Notes: generated by a model not told the origin, from the sequence alone. 36,226 nt of DNA from Acidimicrobiia bacterium (GCA_003231975.1 QIKW01000132.1:1-36226), one strand, 5' to 3'; positions 8,288-16,213 are shown, counted from the stretch's first letter. Program-made: numbers and translations.

Positions 8288-9157
8288 ATGACGAACCTCA
8301 TCGATCTTGAAGACGGCAAACGCAAGGTGGCCCACCAGGTGTTCGGCTCCGGCCCGCCAGTTGTGTTTGTGCACGGTTGGCTGCTGCACGGGGAAACATT
8401 CCGAGACGTTGTCTCCATAATGGCGAAAGACTTCACCTGCCATGTGATCGACCTGCCGGGGGCGGGTGACTCCGTCTGGTCTGCTGACGCTCCCATCAAC
8501 CTGGCGGCCCAGACCGAAGCTCTCGCCGAGGCAATCAACGCCCTTGAGCTGGATCGGTTTGCCATGGTTGCTCACGACAGCGGCGGGGTCTTCGCCAGGT
8601 ACGTGGCCGCCCAGATGCCAGACCGGGTCTGTGGCCTGGTGATGTCTGACACCGATATCCCAAAGCAGCGCCCGTTTCTTATCAAGCTCTTTCGCACAAC
8701 TCTGAAGAGCCCGGGCGGATTTCGAACCATGGAGTTCCTGCTGCGCAGACGGCTGGTTCGTAGCTCACCACTGTTCGCCCGGGCCCTGTTCCAGAAGGCG
8801 GGCTACGCGAAAGGCGAGTTCTTCGATCTGTTCATCGCTCCTCTGTTCGCGGACAGACGAAAGCTTCGGGGCCAGCTTCAGCTGATGGCGAACTGGGACT
8901 ACGGCTTTGTTGATGGCCTGGCCAGCGTACATAGCAAGATTGTTGCCCCTACTCAGCTGTTGTGGGGCACAAGCGATTCAGTGTTTCCCCTGAAGAAAGC
9001 GCGGCGCATGGTTGAGCAGTTTGGCGGACCCGTTGAGCTTCACACCATCGACGGAGCCAAACTCTTCTGGCACGAGGAACGACCCGCCGAGCTTGCCAAC
9101 TACGCCACCGAATTCCTTAACCGGTGTTTTGACCAAGAACCCCAGCGAACCCTGTGA
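8288..9157 (+). CDS. Alpha/beta hydrolase, Asp-nucleophile (haloalkane dehalogenase/epoxide hydrolase-like)
   Basis: Soluble alpha/beta-hydrolase-fold enzyme of 289 residues. The oxyanion motif HGW (29-31) and DLPGAG (55-60) are present. The nucleophile elbow reads VAHDSGG, which puts Asp97 where serine esterases have Ser. Asp at this place is the mark of haloalkane dehalogenases, fluoroacetate dehalogenases and epoxide hydrolases (HDWG, GHDRG). The halide-gripping Trp after the Asp is replaced by Ser98, so a dehalogenase role is not secure. The acid loop is in LWGTSDSVFP and the general-base His in FWHEERPAE. ATG 8288 is preceded by GGGG; a GTG at 8252 would overlap the operator. Divergent from the XRE regulator, so probably ligand-induced. 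Confidence 0.82.
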   Translation: MTNLIDLEDGKRKVAHQVFGSGPPVVFVHGWLLHGETFRDVVSIMAKDFTCHVIDLPGAGDSVWSADAPINLAAQTEALAEAINALELDRFAMVAHDSGGVFARYVAAQMPDRVCGLVMSDTDIPKQRPFLIKLFRTTLKSPGGFRTMEFLLRRRLVRSSPLFARALFQKAGYAKGEFFDLFIAPLFADRRKLRGQLQLMANWDYGFVDGLASVHSKIVAPTQLLWGTSDSVFPLKKARRMVEQFGGPVELHTIDGAKLFWHEERPAELANYATEFLNRCFDQEPQRTL

Positions 9158-9227
9158 ATCCGGCTGGCTACCCCTGGTCGAGCACATGCCGGAGTAGCCT
9201 CCAAAAGCACCCAACCGGAGTTGAAGA

Positions 9228-10049
9228 ATGACCAAAGAACACCTCGACCACCGGGGCCATGATCTGCTCGACGACTTCGAGGCCAGCGAGTTTCGCAACA
9301 GCAACCTCGCCTACACGGTCTACCGCTCCGGTGCAGGCCCGGCCGTGATCGTGATGCCCGAGATTCCAGGGATTACCCCGCCTGTGGCCGACTTCGCCCG
9401 CAGCGTCAGGGATCAGGGGCTAACAGTCTATATTCCCTCGCTGTTCGGCGTTCCGGGAAAGCCACGAAACCCGATGTACGTTGTGAATTCACTAACCAGA
9501 GCGTGCGTGGCAAAGGAGTTCGCGGCCTTCGCCACCGATCGAACTGCGCCCGTTACCCAGTGGCTTCGAGCGCTGGCCCGAGAGGCTCACTCCGCTTGCG
9601 GAGGGCCGGGGGTTGGGACCGTTGGAATGTGTTTGACTGGCGGATTTGCGTTGGCGATGGCAACCGATCCAACCGTAATTGCACCCGTCGCTTCCCAACC
9701 GAGCCTGCCACTTCCAGTTGGCTCCAAACGAGCCGTTAGCACCGGCCTTTCAAGCGCCGACGCCAAAACCGTTGCCCGCCGAGCCACTGATGACGGGCTC
9801 TGTGCAATTGGCCTTCGATTCACTGGCGACCCCCTTGTGCCAGCGAAGCGATTCGCCGCCCTTTCAGAATTGCTTGGCGACGCCTTCACCGCTGTCGAAC
9901 TGGATTCCAGCCGCGGAAATCCGGACAAGAACAGCCGCATCGCCCATTCGGTGCTGACCGAAGACCTCTCTCCGGAGGAGGGCCACGGCACCCGTCAGGC
10001 CTTCAACGATGTGATCGAGTTCCTAACCAGCAGGCTCTTGATCAGCTAG
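9228..10049 (+). CDS. Dienelactone hydrolase family protein
   Basis: Alpha/beta hydrolase resembling dienelactone hydrolase, which opens lactone rings such as dienelactone in aromatic degradation. The nucleophile is a cysteine, as in that family: TVGMCLTGG with C135. The conserved glutamate that activates it would be E45 in VMPEIPGI. The acid/base pair is probably D201 (FTGDPLVPAKR) and H253 (EEGHGTRQAF). The length of 273 residues is slightly longer than the usual roughly 235. It lies 70 bases after the Asp-nucleophile hydrolase on the same strand and may share its transcript. No ring-cleavage genes are nearby, so the substrate is probably a different lactone or ester. Confidence 0.85.
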   Translation: MTKEHLDHRGHDLLDDFEASEFRNSNLAYTVYRSGAGPAVIVMPEIPGITPPVADFARSVRDQGLTVYIPSLFGVPGKPRNPMYVVNSLTRACVAKEFAAFATDRTAPVTQWLRALAREAHSACGGPGVGTVGMCLTGGFALAMATDPTVIAPVASQPSLPLPVGSKRAVSTGLSSADAKTVARRATDDGLCAIGLRFTGDPLVPAKRFAALSELLGDAFTAVELDSSRGNPDKNSRIAHSVLTEDLSPEEGHGTRQAFNDVIEFLTSRLLIS

Positions 10050-10090
10050 CTCGCGACGGGACCTTCTAGGGCTATCCGGCGTCCGCATAG

Positions 10091-10114
10091 ATTGTGCACA
10101 ATATTGTTCACAGG
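10091..10114. promoter_or_regulatory. Tandem GntR-type operator candidates before the first hydrolase paralog
   Basis: ATTGTGCACAAT (10091-10102) is a perfect 12-base palindrome, and ATTGTTCACAGG (10103-10114) is a second, weaker copy immediately after it. They end 56 bases before the ATG at 10171. Close relatives occur at 12226-12237 and 13167-13178, ahead of the P450/GntR pair and the second hydrolase. FCD-type GntR proteins usually bind TTGT-NN-ACAA-like sites, so the GntR product of 12395-13153 is the natural candidate. Confidence 0.55.
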
Positions 10115-10170
10115 GTGGGGGAGGGTAGGCTTGGGCCGTTCCACTGCCAGCTCTCCAAAGGAAGCACCAG

Positions 10171-10887
10171 ATGACCACGTTCTTGTTGATACACAGTGGC
10201 TGGCAGGCTGGCTGGTCCTGGGACAAGGTGCAGCCGGTGTTGGAACAGGCGGGCCACACGGTCCTCGCACCCGATATGCCGGGGCACGGATCAGACACCA
10301 CGCCAGTGGAAGACATTACCCTTGAGTTGTACGCGCGGGCAACAGTTGGGTTTGCTTCAGAAGCCGCCGAGAAGGTGGTTCTTGTCGGGCATTCGATGTC
10401 TGGCATGGCCAATACCCAGGCCGTTGAGTACGCCCCAGAGAACTTCAAAGCAGTTGTGTACCTCGCGGCCTTCTTACCCTCCGACGGGCAAAGCCTCCTT
10501 GATCTCGCCGCCCCCGACGCCGACAACATGATCCAACCAAATCTGATCTTCTCCGAAGACGGGTTGACAATGACTGTCAACCCGGCGGTAGTAAGAGAAG
10601 CCGTGTACGGAGACTGCAGCGATGAAGACGTGGCCCGCGCCGGCTCACTGCACCAGCCAGAACCGGCCGCTCCCTTTGCCACACCCGTGCGCCTGACAAA
10701 GGAGAGAAGCGGATCGGTTCCCAGGTACTACATCGAGTGTTTACAGGACCGCGCCATCTCACCGAAGTTCCAGAAGAAGATGTACACCGACAATCCATGC
10801 GAGAAGGTGTTCACGATGAACACCAGCCATTCTCCTCATATCTCCCAGCCTGAAGCGGTGGCCATGCACCTGATCGCTATCTGTTAA
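10171..10887 (+). CDS. Alpha/beta hydrolase, methylesterase/hydroxynitrile-lyase-like (paralog 1)
   Basis: Small serine hydrolase of 238 residues, of the type that includes plant methylesterases, hydroxynitrile lyases and bacterial relatives. It shows FLLIHSGWQAGWSWDKV (oxyanion region), PDMPGHGSD and the nucleophile elbow VGHSMSG with Ser75. A C-terminal NTSHSPHISQP supplies the catalytic His. The acid is probably in the CLQDRAIS segment, shared with its paralog at 13247-13960. The two proteins share long near-identical blocks, including PRYYIECLQDRAI and CEKVFTM. Good Shine-Dalgarno (AAGGAAG). The upstream palindromes suggest control by the GntR gene 1.5 kb away. Likely an esterase; the substrate is unknown. 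Confidence 0.85.
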   Translation: MTTFLLIHSGWQAGWSWDKVQPVLEQAGHTVLAPDMPGHGSDTTPVEDITLELYARATVGFASEAAEKVVLVGHSMSGMANTQAVEYAPENFKAVVYLAAFLPSDGQSLLDLAAPDADNMIQPNLIFSEDGLTMTVNPAVVREAVYGDCSDEDVARAGSLHQPEPAAPFATPVRLTKERSGSVPRYYIECLQDRAISPKFQKKMYTDNPCEKVFTMNTSHSPHISQPEAVAMHLIAIC

Positions 10888-10957
10888 CTGATATGAGGAC
10901 ACGACTTCAAAGAACTGGCGTTGGGTCGGCCGGGCCTCTTGCTCACCGAGGGTTTAC

Positions 10958-12196
10958 CTAACCCCACAACACTTCGAGTTTCTTGGGCCCTCGAAAGCCG
11001 ATAATTGGGGCGAAGTCGAACTCTTGGTTTGCAACGATTTGCAAGTTGGGTGCTGCCGCGGTCAGCTCTTCCAGAACAACGCGTGCTTCCAGCCGAGCCA
11101 GTGAAGCACCGAGGCAAATATGTGGTCCGTGACCAAACGACAGGTGCTCAGCGGCATTTTCCCGACCGATGTCGAAGACCTCAGGTTTGGCGAACTTGGC
11201 CGGATCGTGGTTTGCTGCTCCGATAACAACCAGCACGTTCGCGTCGGCTGGGATCTCCACTCCGCTTAACACCACGTCTTGAGTTGTGCGACGGCGCCAA
11301 TGAACCACCGACGAGTCGAACCGTAGGACCTCTTCGATCGCGTTCGGAATCAGGGTGGGGTCGGCGCAGATGGCTTCCCAGCTTTGGTGATTCTCAAGCA
11401 AGCGACGCAGGCCGTTTGTCAGGAGGCTCGTGGTGGTTTCGTGACCGGCCAGCAGCAACCCGAACAAGATCGCCGAGACTTCTTGCTGGGTAAGCGGCTC
11501 TCCCTCGCCGTCGAGGCGGTGAACAAGGTCGGACGTGAAGTCGTCTCTCGGCGTGGCCCGCCGATCATTGGCCAGAGCTTCGCAGTATGACCAGAACTCG
11601 GCCATGCCCTTGGCTGTCTCCACCTGTTCGTCCTCGTCGGCCTTGCCGAACATGAAGGCCAACCGGCTTGAGGATCCTTCTTTGATGCTGGCCACCTCAT
11701 CAGGTGACAGACCCAGTATGGAAAAGATCACGTGGGCGGGTAGGGCCCAGGCCACGTCGGCCACAAAATCTGATTGCGTCCCCGCAACACGGGCGACGAG
11801 AAAGTCCTGAACGATGGATCGGACCACCCCTTCCATCTCGCGAACACGACGAGGGGTGAACGCCTGGTGGGCTATTCGCCGCGTCCTGGTGTGAGCGGGT
11901 GGATCAACGTTGGTCATTGTGGGAATCGACCGGAACCCACCGTCGGCCAAGGCCTTGGCCGCCGCGGGACAGGGCGGAAAAACCGGGCTCAGCGCGTTCG
12001 AAGCCGAGAACACTTCGTAGTCCTTCAGCACGCGCCGACAATCCTCGTAGCGAGACACCACCCAGTAGCCGATCTCATCGGCATAAAACACCGGAGCGCT
12101 TTCAAGCCACCGAGCAAAGAAGGGATACGGATTCTCCAGCAGGGGCCCTTCGAAGGCTTGAAACTCGGGACCCGTCGATCTCTGGGTGGTATTCAT
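10958..12196 (-). CDS. Cytochrome P450
   Basis: Haem-thiolate monooxygenase of the soluble bacterial class (412 residues), needing a separate ferredoxin and reductase that are not in this window. The I-helix oxygen-activation motif is AGHETT (250-255), the K-helix ExxR is EEVLR (288-292), and the haem loop FGHGPHICLG (354-363) has Cys361 as axial ligand. Start ATG 12196 is preceded by GAGG; the reading frame stays open 41 residues further upstream, but that part looks non-coding and would run over the operators at 12213-12237. It is divergent from the GntR gene and lies between two paralogous hydrolases. Oxidation of a hydrophobic ester, lactone or terpenoid is a reasonable guess, not shown. 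Confidence 0.95.
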   Translation of the reverse strand: MNTTQRSTGPEFQAFEGPLLENPYPFFARWLESAPVFYADEIGYWVVSRYEDCRRVLKDYEVFSASNALSPVFPPCPAAAKALADGGFRSIPTMTNVDPPAHTRTRRIAHQAFTPRRVREMEGVVRSIVQDFLVARVAGTQSDFVADVAWALPAHVIFSILGLSPDEVASIKEGSSSRLAFMFGKADEDEQVETAKGMAEFWSYCEALANDRRATPRDDFTSDLVHRLDGEGEPLTQQEVSAILFGLLLAGHETTTSLLTNGLRRLLENHQSWEAICADPTLIPNAIEEVLRFDSSVVHWRRRTTQDVVLSGVEIPADANVLVVIGAANHDPAKFAKPEVFDIGRENAAEHLSFGHGPHICLGASLARLEARVVLEELTAAAPNLQIVANQEFDFAPIIGFRGPKKLEVLWG

Positions 12197-12212
12197 TGCG
12201 GCCTCATGGCGG

Positions 12213-12237
12213 TTATGTATACAAAATTGTGCGCAAT
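12213..12237. promoter_or_regulatory. Double operator between P450 and GntR genes
   Basis: TGTATACA (12216-12223, extended TTATGTATACAAAA) and ATTGTGCGCAAT (12226-12237) lie side by side just upstream of the P450 start. The second matches the palindrome before the first hydrolase at 10 of 12 positions or better. TGTATACA is a classic core for FadR-subfamily GntR regulators. The pair sits where a repressor would block P450 transcription. Confidence 0.55.
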
Positions 12238-12394
12238 GTGTCCAGCCGAAGCTCAAACTCCGCTTGAAAGGGCCTGCTACCCGTCGAAACCGCCAGAATC
12301 GCGTGCCTGTTGCATACAACGATCCGACCTTCGCCCGGGCAGGAATCGTCGGCGAGGTGTCAAGGCGGCGCTAAGTGGTACAACTGAAGAGACC

Positions 12395-13153
12395 ATGAGC
12401 GCCGCCACCCAGACCGAACGCGCCGGCAAGGCAATCCGAGATCTCATCATCAGTGGTGTGGTACTGCCAGGCGAACGGCTGGCCGAAGTTCAACTTGCCG
12501 AACGGCTCCACATGAGCCGAACCCCGGTCCGGTCGGCCCTCAACACGCTGAGCCATGAGGGGTTGGTGCAGGCTCTTCCCGGACGCGGTGACGCAGTCGC
12601 CAGCTTCGCTGCTGCTGACCTTCGCCACGCGGTCGAGCTTCGAGGGTTGCTTGAGGGAGCAGCGGCACGGCACGCCGCAGAACGCGACCTCAGCGTATTC
12701 GAGCTTGATCAGCTCAATCGGGTGCTCAAGGACATCGACACCTTGTTTGAAGACTCGCCGTCTGAAGATTCAGCGCCCTGGAAGGATCACGTCCACGAAT
12801 ACATCGATCTCAACGAGGAGTTTCATCGATTGCTGGTGGAGACTGCGCAGAACCCCGTTCTGGCTCGGCTGTACGAGCAGCTAACGAAGCTTCCGTTTGC
12901 GTCACCCAGTGATTTGGTTGTTGGTTATTGGCACCTTCCTGGATCCCACAGCAAGTTCGTTGCTGCCCAGCAACAGCACTGGGCCATTGTCGAGTCAATC
13001 GCTACCAGAAGGGGCACTCGCGCCGAGTTCTTGGGCCGCGAACACGCCGAGATAACAACCAAGGCGCTCGACGAAATGCTCCACGGCGGCGCGCTAGCCC
13101 GAAACCTGATGGCGGCCGTCCCAAGAAGAACCGCTACCGCAGAAAGCAATTAG
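12395..13153 (+). CDS. GntR family regulator, FadR subfamily (FCD domain)
   Basis: One-component transcription regulator of 252 residues. The N-terminal winged helix runs to about residue 70 (LIISGVVLPGERLAEVQLAE, then RLHMSRTPVRSAL and LPGRGDAV, standard for GntR). The rest is an all-helical FCD ligand/metal domain; LNEEFHRLL and the later HWAIVESIATR and FLGREHAEITTKALDEML segments carry the histidines and acidic residues that hold a metal in this family. ATG 12395 was chosen because it starts just before the DNA-binding domain and follows GAAGAG; the frame is open far upstream through P450 antisense sequence, which is not coding. Divergent from the P450. It probably represses the P450 and both hydrolase promoters through ATTGTNNACAAT sites. 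Confidence 0.93.
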   Translation: MSAATQTERAGKAIRDLIISGVVLPGERLAEVQLAERLHMSRTPVRSALNTLSHEGLVQALPGRGDAVASFAAADLRHAVELRGLLEGAAARHAAERDLSVFELDQLNRVLKDIDTLFEDSPSEDSAPWKDHVHEYIDLNEEFHRLLVETAQNPVLARLYEQLTKLPFASPSDLVVGYWHLPGSHSKFVAAQQQHWAIVESIATRRGTRAEFLGREHAEITTKALDEMLHGGALARNLMAAVPRRTATAESN

Positions 13154-13166
13154 CGCCACTGCTCAT

Positions 13167-13190
13167 TTTGTTGACAATCATGGTTGCAAT
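13167..13190. promoter_or_regulatory. GntR-type operator candidates before the second hydrolase paralog
   Basis: TTTGTTGACAAT (13167-13178) and the looser ATGGTTGCAAT (13180-13190) are arranged in tandem like the pair at 10091-10114. They lie in the 93-base gap between the GntR stop and the hydrolase start at 13247. Weaker symmetry than the other two sites, but the same spacing and context. Confidence 0.45.
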
Positions 13191-13246
13191 CGCTTAGGTT
13201 CCGCGTCCATGGCTCGATCCGATGCCAGGGAACCGGAGGTAAGAGC

Positions 13247-13960
13247 GTGTCAACATTCCTACTAATTCACGGAGGGTGGCACGGAGGCTGGTGCTGGGAC
13301 AAGGTTGGCGGAGCTTTGGAAAGCCGAGGACACACCGTCTTGGCTCCCGACCTACCCGGTCACGGCAGCGACAAGACTCCGATGTCAGAGGTCTCGCTGG
13401 AGCGCTATGCCCGAGCCACTGTTGAGTTTGCTGCCTCGCAATCAGAACCCGTCATCGCAGTCGGCCACTCCATGACCGGGATCAGCAACTCCCAGGCAGC
13501 GGAATACGCCCCCGAGAAATTCAGAGGTCTGGTGTTTCTGGCTGCGTTCTTGTTGGCTGATGGGCAGTGTTTGCTTGACATGGCCAAGCTGGATCCGGAC
13601 AACCTCGTACTGCCGAATCTGATTCCCTCCGAAGATCAGCTCTCAACCACGTTCAAACCCGAAGCGCTGAAAGAAGCCCTCTACGCCGATTGCAGCGATG
13701 AAGACATCGAGCGCGCCAAGTCTCTGTTGGGCCCACAGGCCATGGGCGTGTTCGAAACGCCGCTTTCCATCACCGAAGCTCGCGGCCGCCAGGTGCCCAG
13801 GTACTACATTGAGTGTCTCCAGGACCGAGCGATTGCACCCCATATTCAGAAGAAGATGCACACCGAGAACGGCTGCGAGAAGGTCTTCACCATGGACAGC
13901 TCACACTCGCCGTTCTTCTCCAAACCAGAAGAGGTGGCAGAGCACCTGTCGTCGATCTAG
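13247..13960 (+). CDS. Alpha/beta hydrolase, methylesterase/hydroxynitrile-lyase-like (paralog 2)
   Basis: Serine hydrolase of 237 residues, paralogous to 10171-10887 along its whole length. Nucleophile elbow VGHSMTG (Ser75), PDLPGHGSDKTP, and catalytic His in DSSHSPFFSKPEE. Start GTG 13247 was preferred over an upstream start at 13184 because GGAGGT lies seven bases before it and the protein then lines up with its paralog from the first residue. It heads a likely operon with the MBL hydrolase (26-base gap) and the DUF3703-like gene. Residues that differ from paralog 1 cluster in the cap region (about 110-170), suggesting a related but distinct substrate, which is inference. Confidence 0.86.
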   Translation: MSTFLLIHGGWHGGWCWDKVGGALESRGHTVLAPDLPGHGSDKTPMSEVSLERYARATVEFAASQSEPVIAVGHSMTGISNSQAAEYAPEKFRGLVFLAAFLLADGQCLLDMAKLDPDNLVLPNLIPSEDQLSTTFKPEALKEALYADCSDEDIERAKSLLGPQAMGVFETPLSITEARGRQVPRYYIECLQDRAIAPHIQKKMHTENGCEKVFTMDSSHSPFFSKPEEVAEHLSSI

Positions 13961-13986
13961 CCGCCCAAAATCCAAGGAGGTTACAT

Positions 13987-14937
13987 ATGGTTGAGACCCT
14001 CGCCCCAACACCTGTAGACCAGGTAGACATTTCAATTATTGTTGACAACAACATCGACCTGTTGATGGAAAGTACCGAGGTGGCCAAGCGATATCCGCTT
14101 GACCCCAAACCGTTCGAGAAGATCTTCTCAATTGGTGAGCACGGATTTTCGGCGTTGATCGAAGTCAGGAGCGGCAACAAAAAGGCGCAGGTTCTGTTCG
14201 ACGCAGGCATCAGCCGCCAGGGCATTCTGCACAATTTGGATGCTCAGGAGATCGACCTCAAGGACGTGCAGGCAATCGTGCTGAGCCACGGCCACGCCGA
14301 TCACGCAATGGGACTAACCGGCGTGATCGATCGTCTGGGGTCACACAACATGCCTCTCATCCTGCATCCCGATGCGTTCCTCGAACGCAAACTGGTGCTA
14401 CCAACCGGGGATGAAATTCAGGTTCCGGCCCCAAATGTTGCGGACTTCGGGCGAGAGAACGTTCAGGTAATCGAAGAGGTTGGCCCTTCGATGCTGGTTG
14501 ACGACATGATCCTGGTGTCGGGCGAGGTGGACCGCACCACGGACTTTGAAACCGGGTTCCCTGTTCACTTTTCAAGACGTACTGACCACTGGGAACCCGA
14601 TCCCCTGATCATGGACGACCAGTTTGCCCTTATCAACGTGAAGGACAAGGGCCTGATCGTGATTACCGGCTGCGGGCATTCCGGCATCATCAACATCATT
14701 CGCTACGCCCAGAAGCTCACTGGAATTCAGAAAATCTACGCCGCGATCGGCGGGTTCCATCTGACCGGCGGAGTGTTTGACAAGATCATTCCTGAAACGG
14801 TAAGCGCGCTTGCCGAAATCAATCCAACTTACGTGATGCCCGGCCACTGCACGGGATGGACAGCCTTGCACGCAATAGCCGAGGGTCTCCCCGATGCATA
14901 CATTGCAAACAGCGTCGGCACCAAACTAATGCTCTAG
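13987..14937 (+). CDS. MBL-fold metallo-hydrolase (COG1237-like)
   Basis: Zinc-type metallo-beta-lactamase-fold hydrolase of 316 residues. The metal motif is LSHGHADH with H101, H103, D105 and H106. Downstream metal or active-site positions are GCGHSGIIN, GGFHLTGG and PGHCTG. This pattern fits the subgroup often labelled 7,8-dihydropterin-6-methyl-4-(beta-D-ribofuranosyl)-aminobenzene-5'-phosphate synthase or metal-dependent hydrolase; the methanopterin name is unlikely to apply in this organism. An AAGGAGG Shine-Dalgarno at 13973-13979 supports ATG 13987. It follows the second hydrolase closely and precedes the DUF3703-like gene by nine bases, so it is probably part of the same GntR-controlled operon. 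Confidence 0.87.
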   Translation: MVETLAPTPVDQVDISIIVDNNIDLLMESTEVAKRYPLDPKPFEKIFSIGEHGFSALIEVRSGNKKAQVLFDAGISRQGILHNLDAQEIDLKDVQAIVLSHGHADHAMGLTGVIDRLGSHNMPLILHPDAFLERKLVLPTGDEIQVPAPNVADFGRENVQVIEEVGPSMLVDDMILVSGEVDRTTDFETGFPVHFSRRTDHWEPDPLIMDDQFALINVKDKGLIVITGCGHSGIINIIRYAQKLTGIQKIYAAIGGFHLTGGVFDKIIPETVSALAEINPTYVMPGHCTGWTALHAIAEGLPDAYIANSVGTKLML

Positions 14938-14946
14938 GAGACAGAG

Positions 14947-15315
14947 ATGCCCTCAGATTCCAAGTCTCCAGATTCGATTCCCTCTGAAGTTGATGCCCAC
15001 ATCAGGTCTCTGCTTGATTCAGCCCGCCATCTGACGAAAGACGATACCGACCAGGCCTGGAGCCAGCTTGAAGATGCGCACGTGCTGGCTCAGGTTTGGG
15101 CCAGGCCACACATTCGAGTGCACGTGGCGATGCTCAGACTTGGGTTCATAACCCGTGATCCCAAGGAGGTCTTCGGTCAGCTAATCAGGGTCGTCGTTGC
15201 TGGGCCGGGGTCCAAATCTGGCAAGGTCCCAATAGGCAACACGGGCCGCGCCCGAGAGCCTCTCACCACAACCAGGCCGCTTCGTGAGGATCTGCGGGAG
15301 CTGCTAGAGCTCTAA
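14947..15315 (+). CDS. DUF3703-like small protein
   Basis: A 122-residue soluble protein matching the DUF3703 pattern: a helical LEDAHVLAQ stretch, PHIRVHVAMLRLG, then EVFGQLIRVVVAGPGSKSGK and VPIGNTGRA. The function of the family is unknown. Conserved histidines in AHVLAQ and RPHIRVH could bind a metal or cofactor, which is speculation. Good Shine-Dalgarno (AGGAGA) five bases or so before the ATG and a nine-base gap from the MBL gene indicate coupled expression. Its stop overlaps the stop of the convergent VOC gene by four bases. Confidence 0.75.
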   Translation: MPSDSKSPDSIPSEVDAHIRSLLDSARHLTKDDTDQAWSQLEDAHVLAQVWARPHIRVHVAMLRLGFITRDPKEVFGQLIRVVVAGPGSKSGKVPIGNTGRAREPLTTTRPLREDLRELLEL

Positions 15316-15722
15316 CTGAGCGGCAAAGGGACAGGGCCGAGCAGATCCCAGGAGTTACCGGCGATGTCAACAAATACCGTAACTCGTCCGTACTCCTCGT
15401 TGCGTGGCGGGCTCAGAATCTCGATTCCCGCGGCCAGAAGCCGATCGTAGGCGGCTTCGAAGTCTTCCACTCGCAAGAAAAATCCGACCCGGCCCGCTGT
15501 CTGCTTACCGACAACCTCTGACTGGGCTTTGCCGTCAGCCTGAGCCAGAAGAATCCCGGTTTGGCCACCTGGCGGCGTGACCACAACCCATCGCTTCGGT
15601 CTGCCGTCGTTGGTAAGCGAAGGCGAGTCTTCAGTCAACTCGAAACCAAGGGTTTTGACGAAGAACTCGATCGCAGAATCGTATTCGTCAACGACAATTG
15701 TGATGAGATGAAGAGAGGTCAT
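15312..15722 (-). CDS. VOC family (glyoxalase/bleomycin-resistance-like) protein
   Basis: A 136-residue vicinal-oxygen-chelate fold protein made of two beta-alpha-beta-beta-beta modules. The first has LHLITIVVDEYDSAIEFFVK followed by TLGFEL, the second GRVGFFLRVEDFEAAYDRL and VFVDIAGNSWDLL. The usual metal ligands would be H5 and, near the end, a Glu; here the C-terminal position is D in SWDLL, so metal binding is uncertain. The family covers dioxygenases, isomerases, epimerases and binding proteins, so no reaction can be assigned. Convergent with the DUF3703-like gene, divergent from the short fragment at 15739. Confidence 0.85.
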   Translation of the reverse strand: MTSLHLITIVVDEYDSAIEFFVKTLGFELTEDSPSLTNDGRPKRWVVVTPPGGQTGILLAQADGKAQSEVVGKQTAGRVGFFLRVEDFEAAYDRLLAAGIEILSPPRNEEYGRVTVFVDIAGNSWDLLGPVPLPLS

Positions 15723-15738
15723 CAGCTAGTTTGGCAGA

Positions 15739-16026
15739 GTGTCCAACCGCCGAGACCAGCCAACCGTCGAAACCTTGTATCGGTCGGGCGTTCAGGCAAT
15801 CCAAGAAATCACCGATTCCTTCAGCCTCACAGACTGGGACCGAACGGTTTGCGGGGAGTGGGACGCATCCGATACGGCGCGCCATCTACTGGGCGTGATC
15901 GACTGGTACCACGAATCAGCGCCAACAACCAACAGCGTCATCAGCCAGCCGAACCAGGTCAACTGCTCATCGCGGCGGGCCGAGCTGTGGCTGCAACGAA
16001 GGGTGGAGTTCGTGGAATTGCGCTAA
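15739..16026 (+). pseudogene. Fragment of a mycothiol-dependent maleylpyruvate-isomerase-like gene
   Basis: The first 55 residues resemble the N-terminal DinB-like domain of this actinobacterial family: VETLYRSGVQAIQEI, TDWDRTVCGEWDASDTARHL and LGVIDWYHE. After WYHE the similarity stops and the frame ends at residue 95, whereas full members have 200 or more residues. Neither other frame to 16213 clearly continues the family, so this looks like a deletion remnant, not a simple frameshift. Start GTG 15739, 16 bases from the divergent VOC start. Confidence 0.5.
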
Positions 16027-16182
16027 ATAGCCTGGTGCGACTTGGATCCAAACGCTCGCCGTGGCGAACTCTGCTGAAGAAGTCCGGCCGCTGAACACGC
16101 CGCTTTAGATCCAGAACACCCCGGCGAAGAAGCTCGATAAGACGCCGAGCGCAACGTTTGTCCATCCGGGGATAGTAGAGCT

Positions 16183-16200
16183 GCTGGTGCAAAGACCAGC
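16183..16200 (-). terminator. Weak hairpin after the antiporter operon
   Basis: GCTGGT-gcaaag-ACCAGC forms a perfect six-base stem with a six-base loop, 14 bases beyond the antiporter stop. No T-run follows on the minus strand, so a Rho-independent terminator is doubtful. The rest of 16027-16213 shows no gene I can support. Confidence 0.2.
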
Positions 16201-16213
16201 TGCACCGGAATGC

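Noticed and set aside
12197-12319. Longer N-terminus for the P450 starting at 12319
   Set aside because: The extra 41 residues are not P450-like, would cover the candidate operators, and the ATG at 12196 has a Shine-Dalgarno.
11774-12394. Upstream extension of the GntR frame by 207 codons
   Set aside because: It is antisense to the P450 gene and runs across both operators; the conserved winged helix begins just after ATG 12395.
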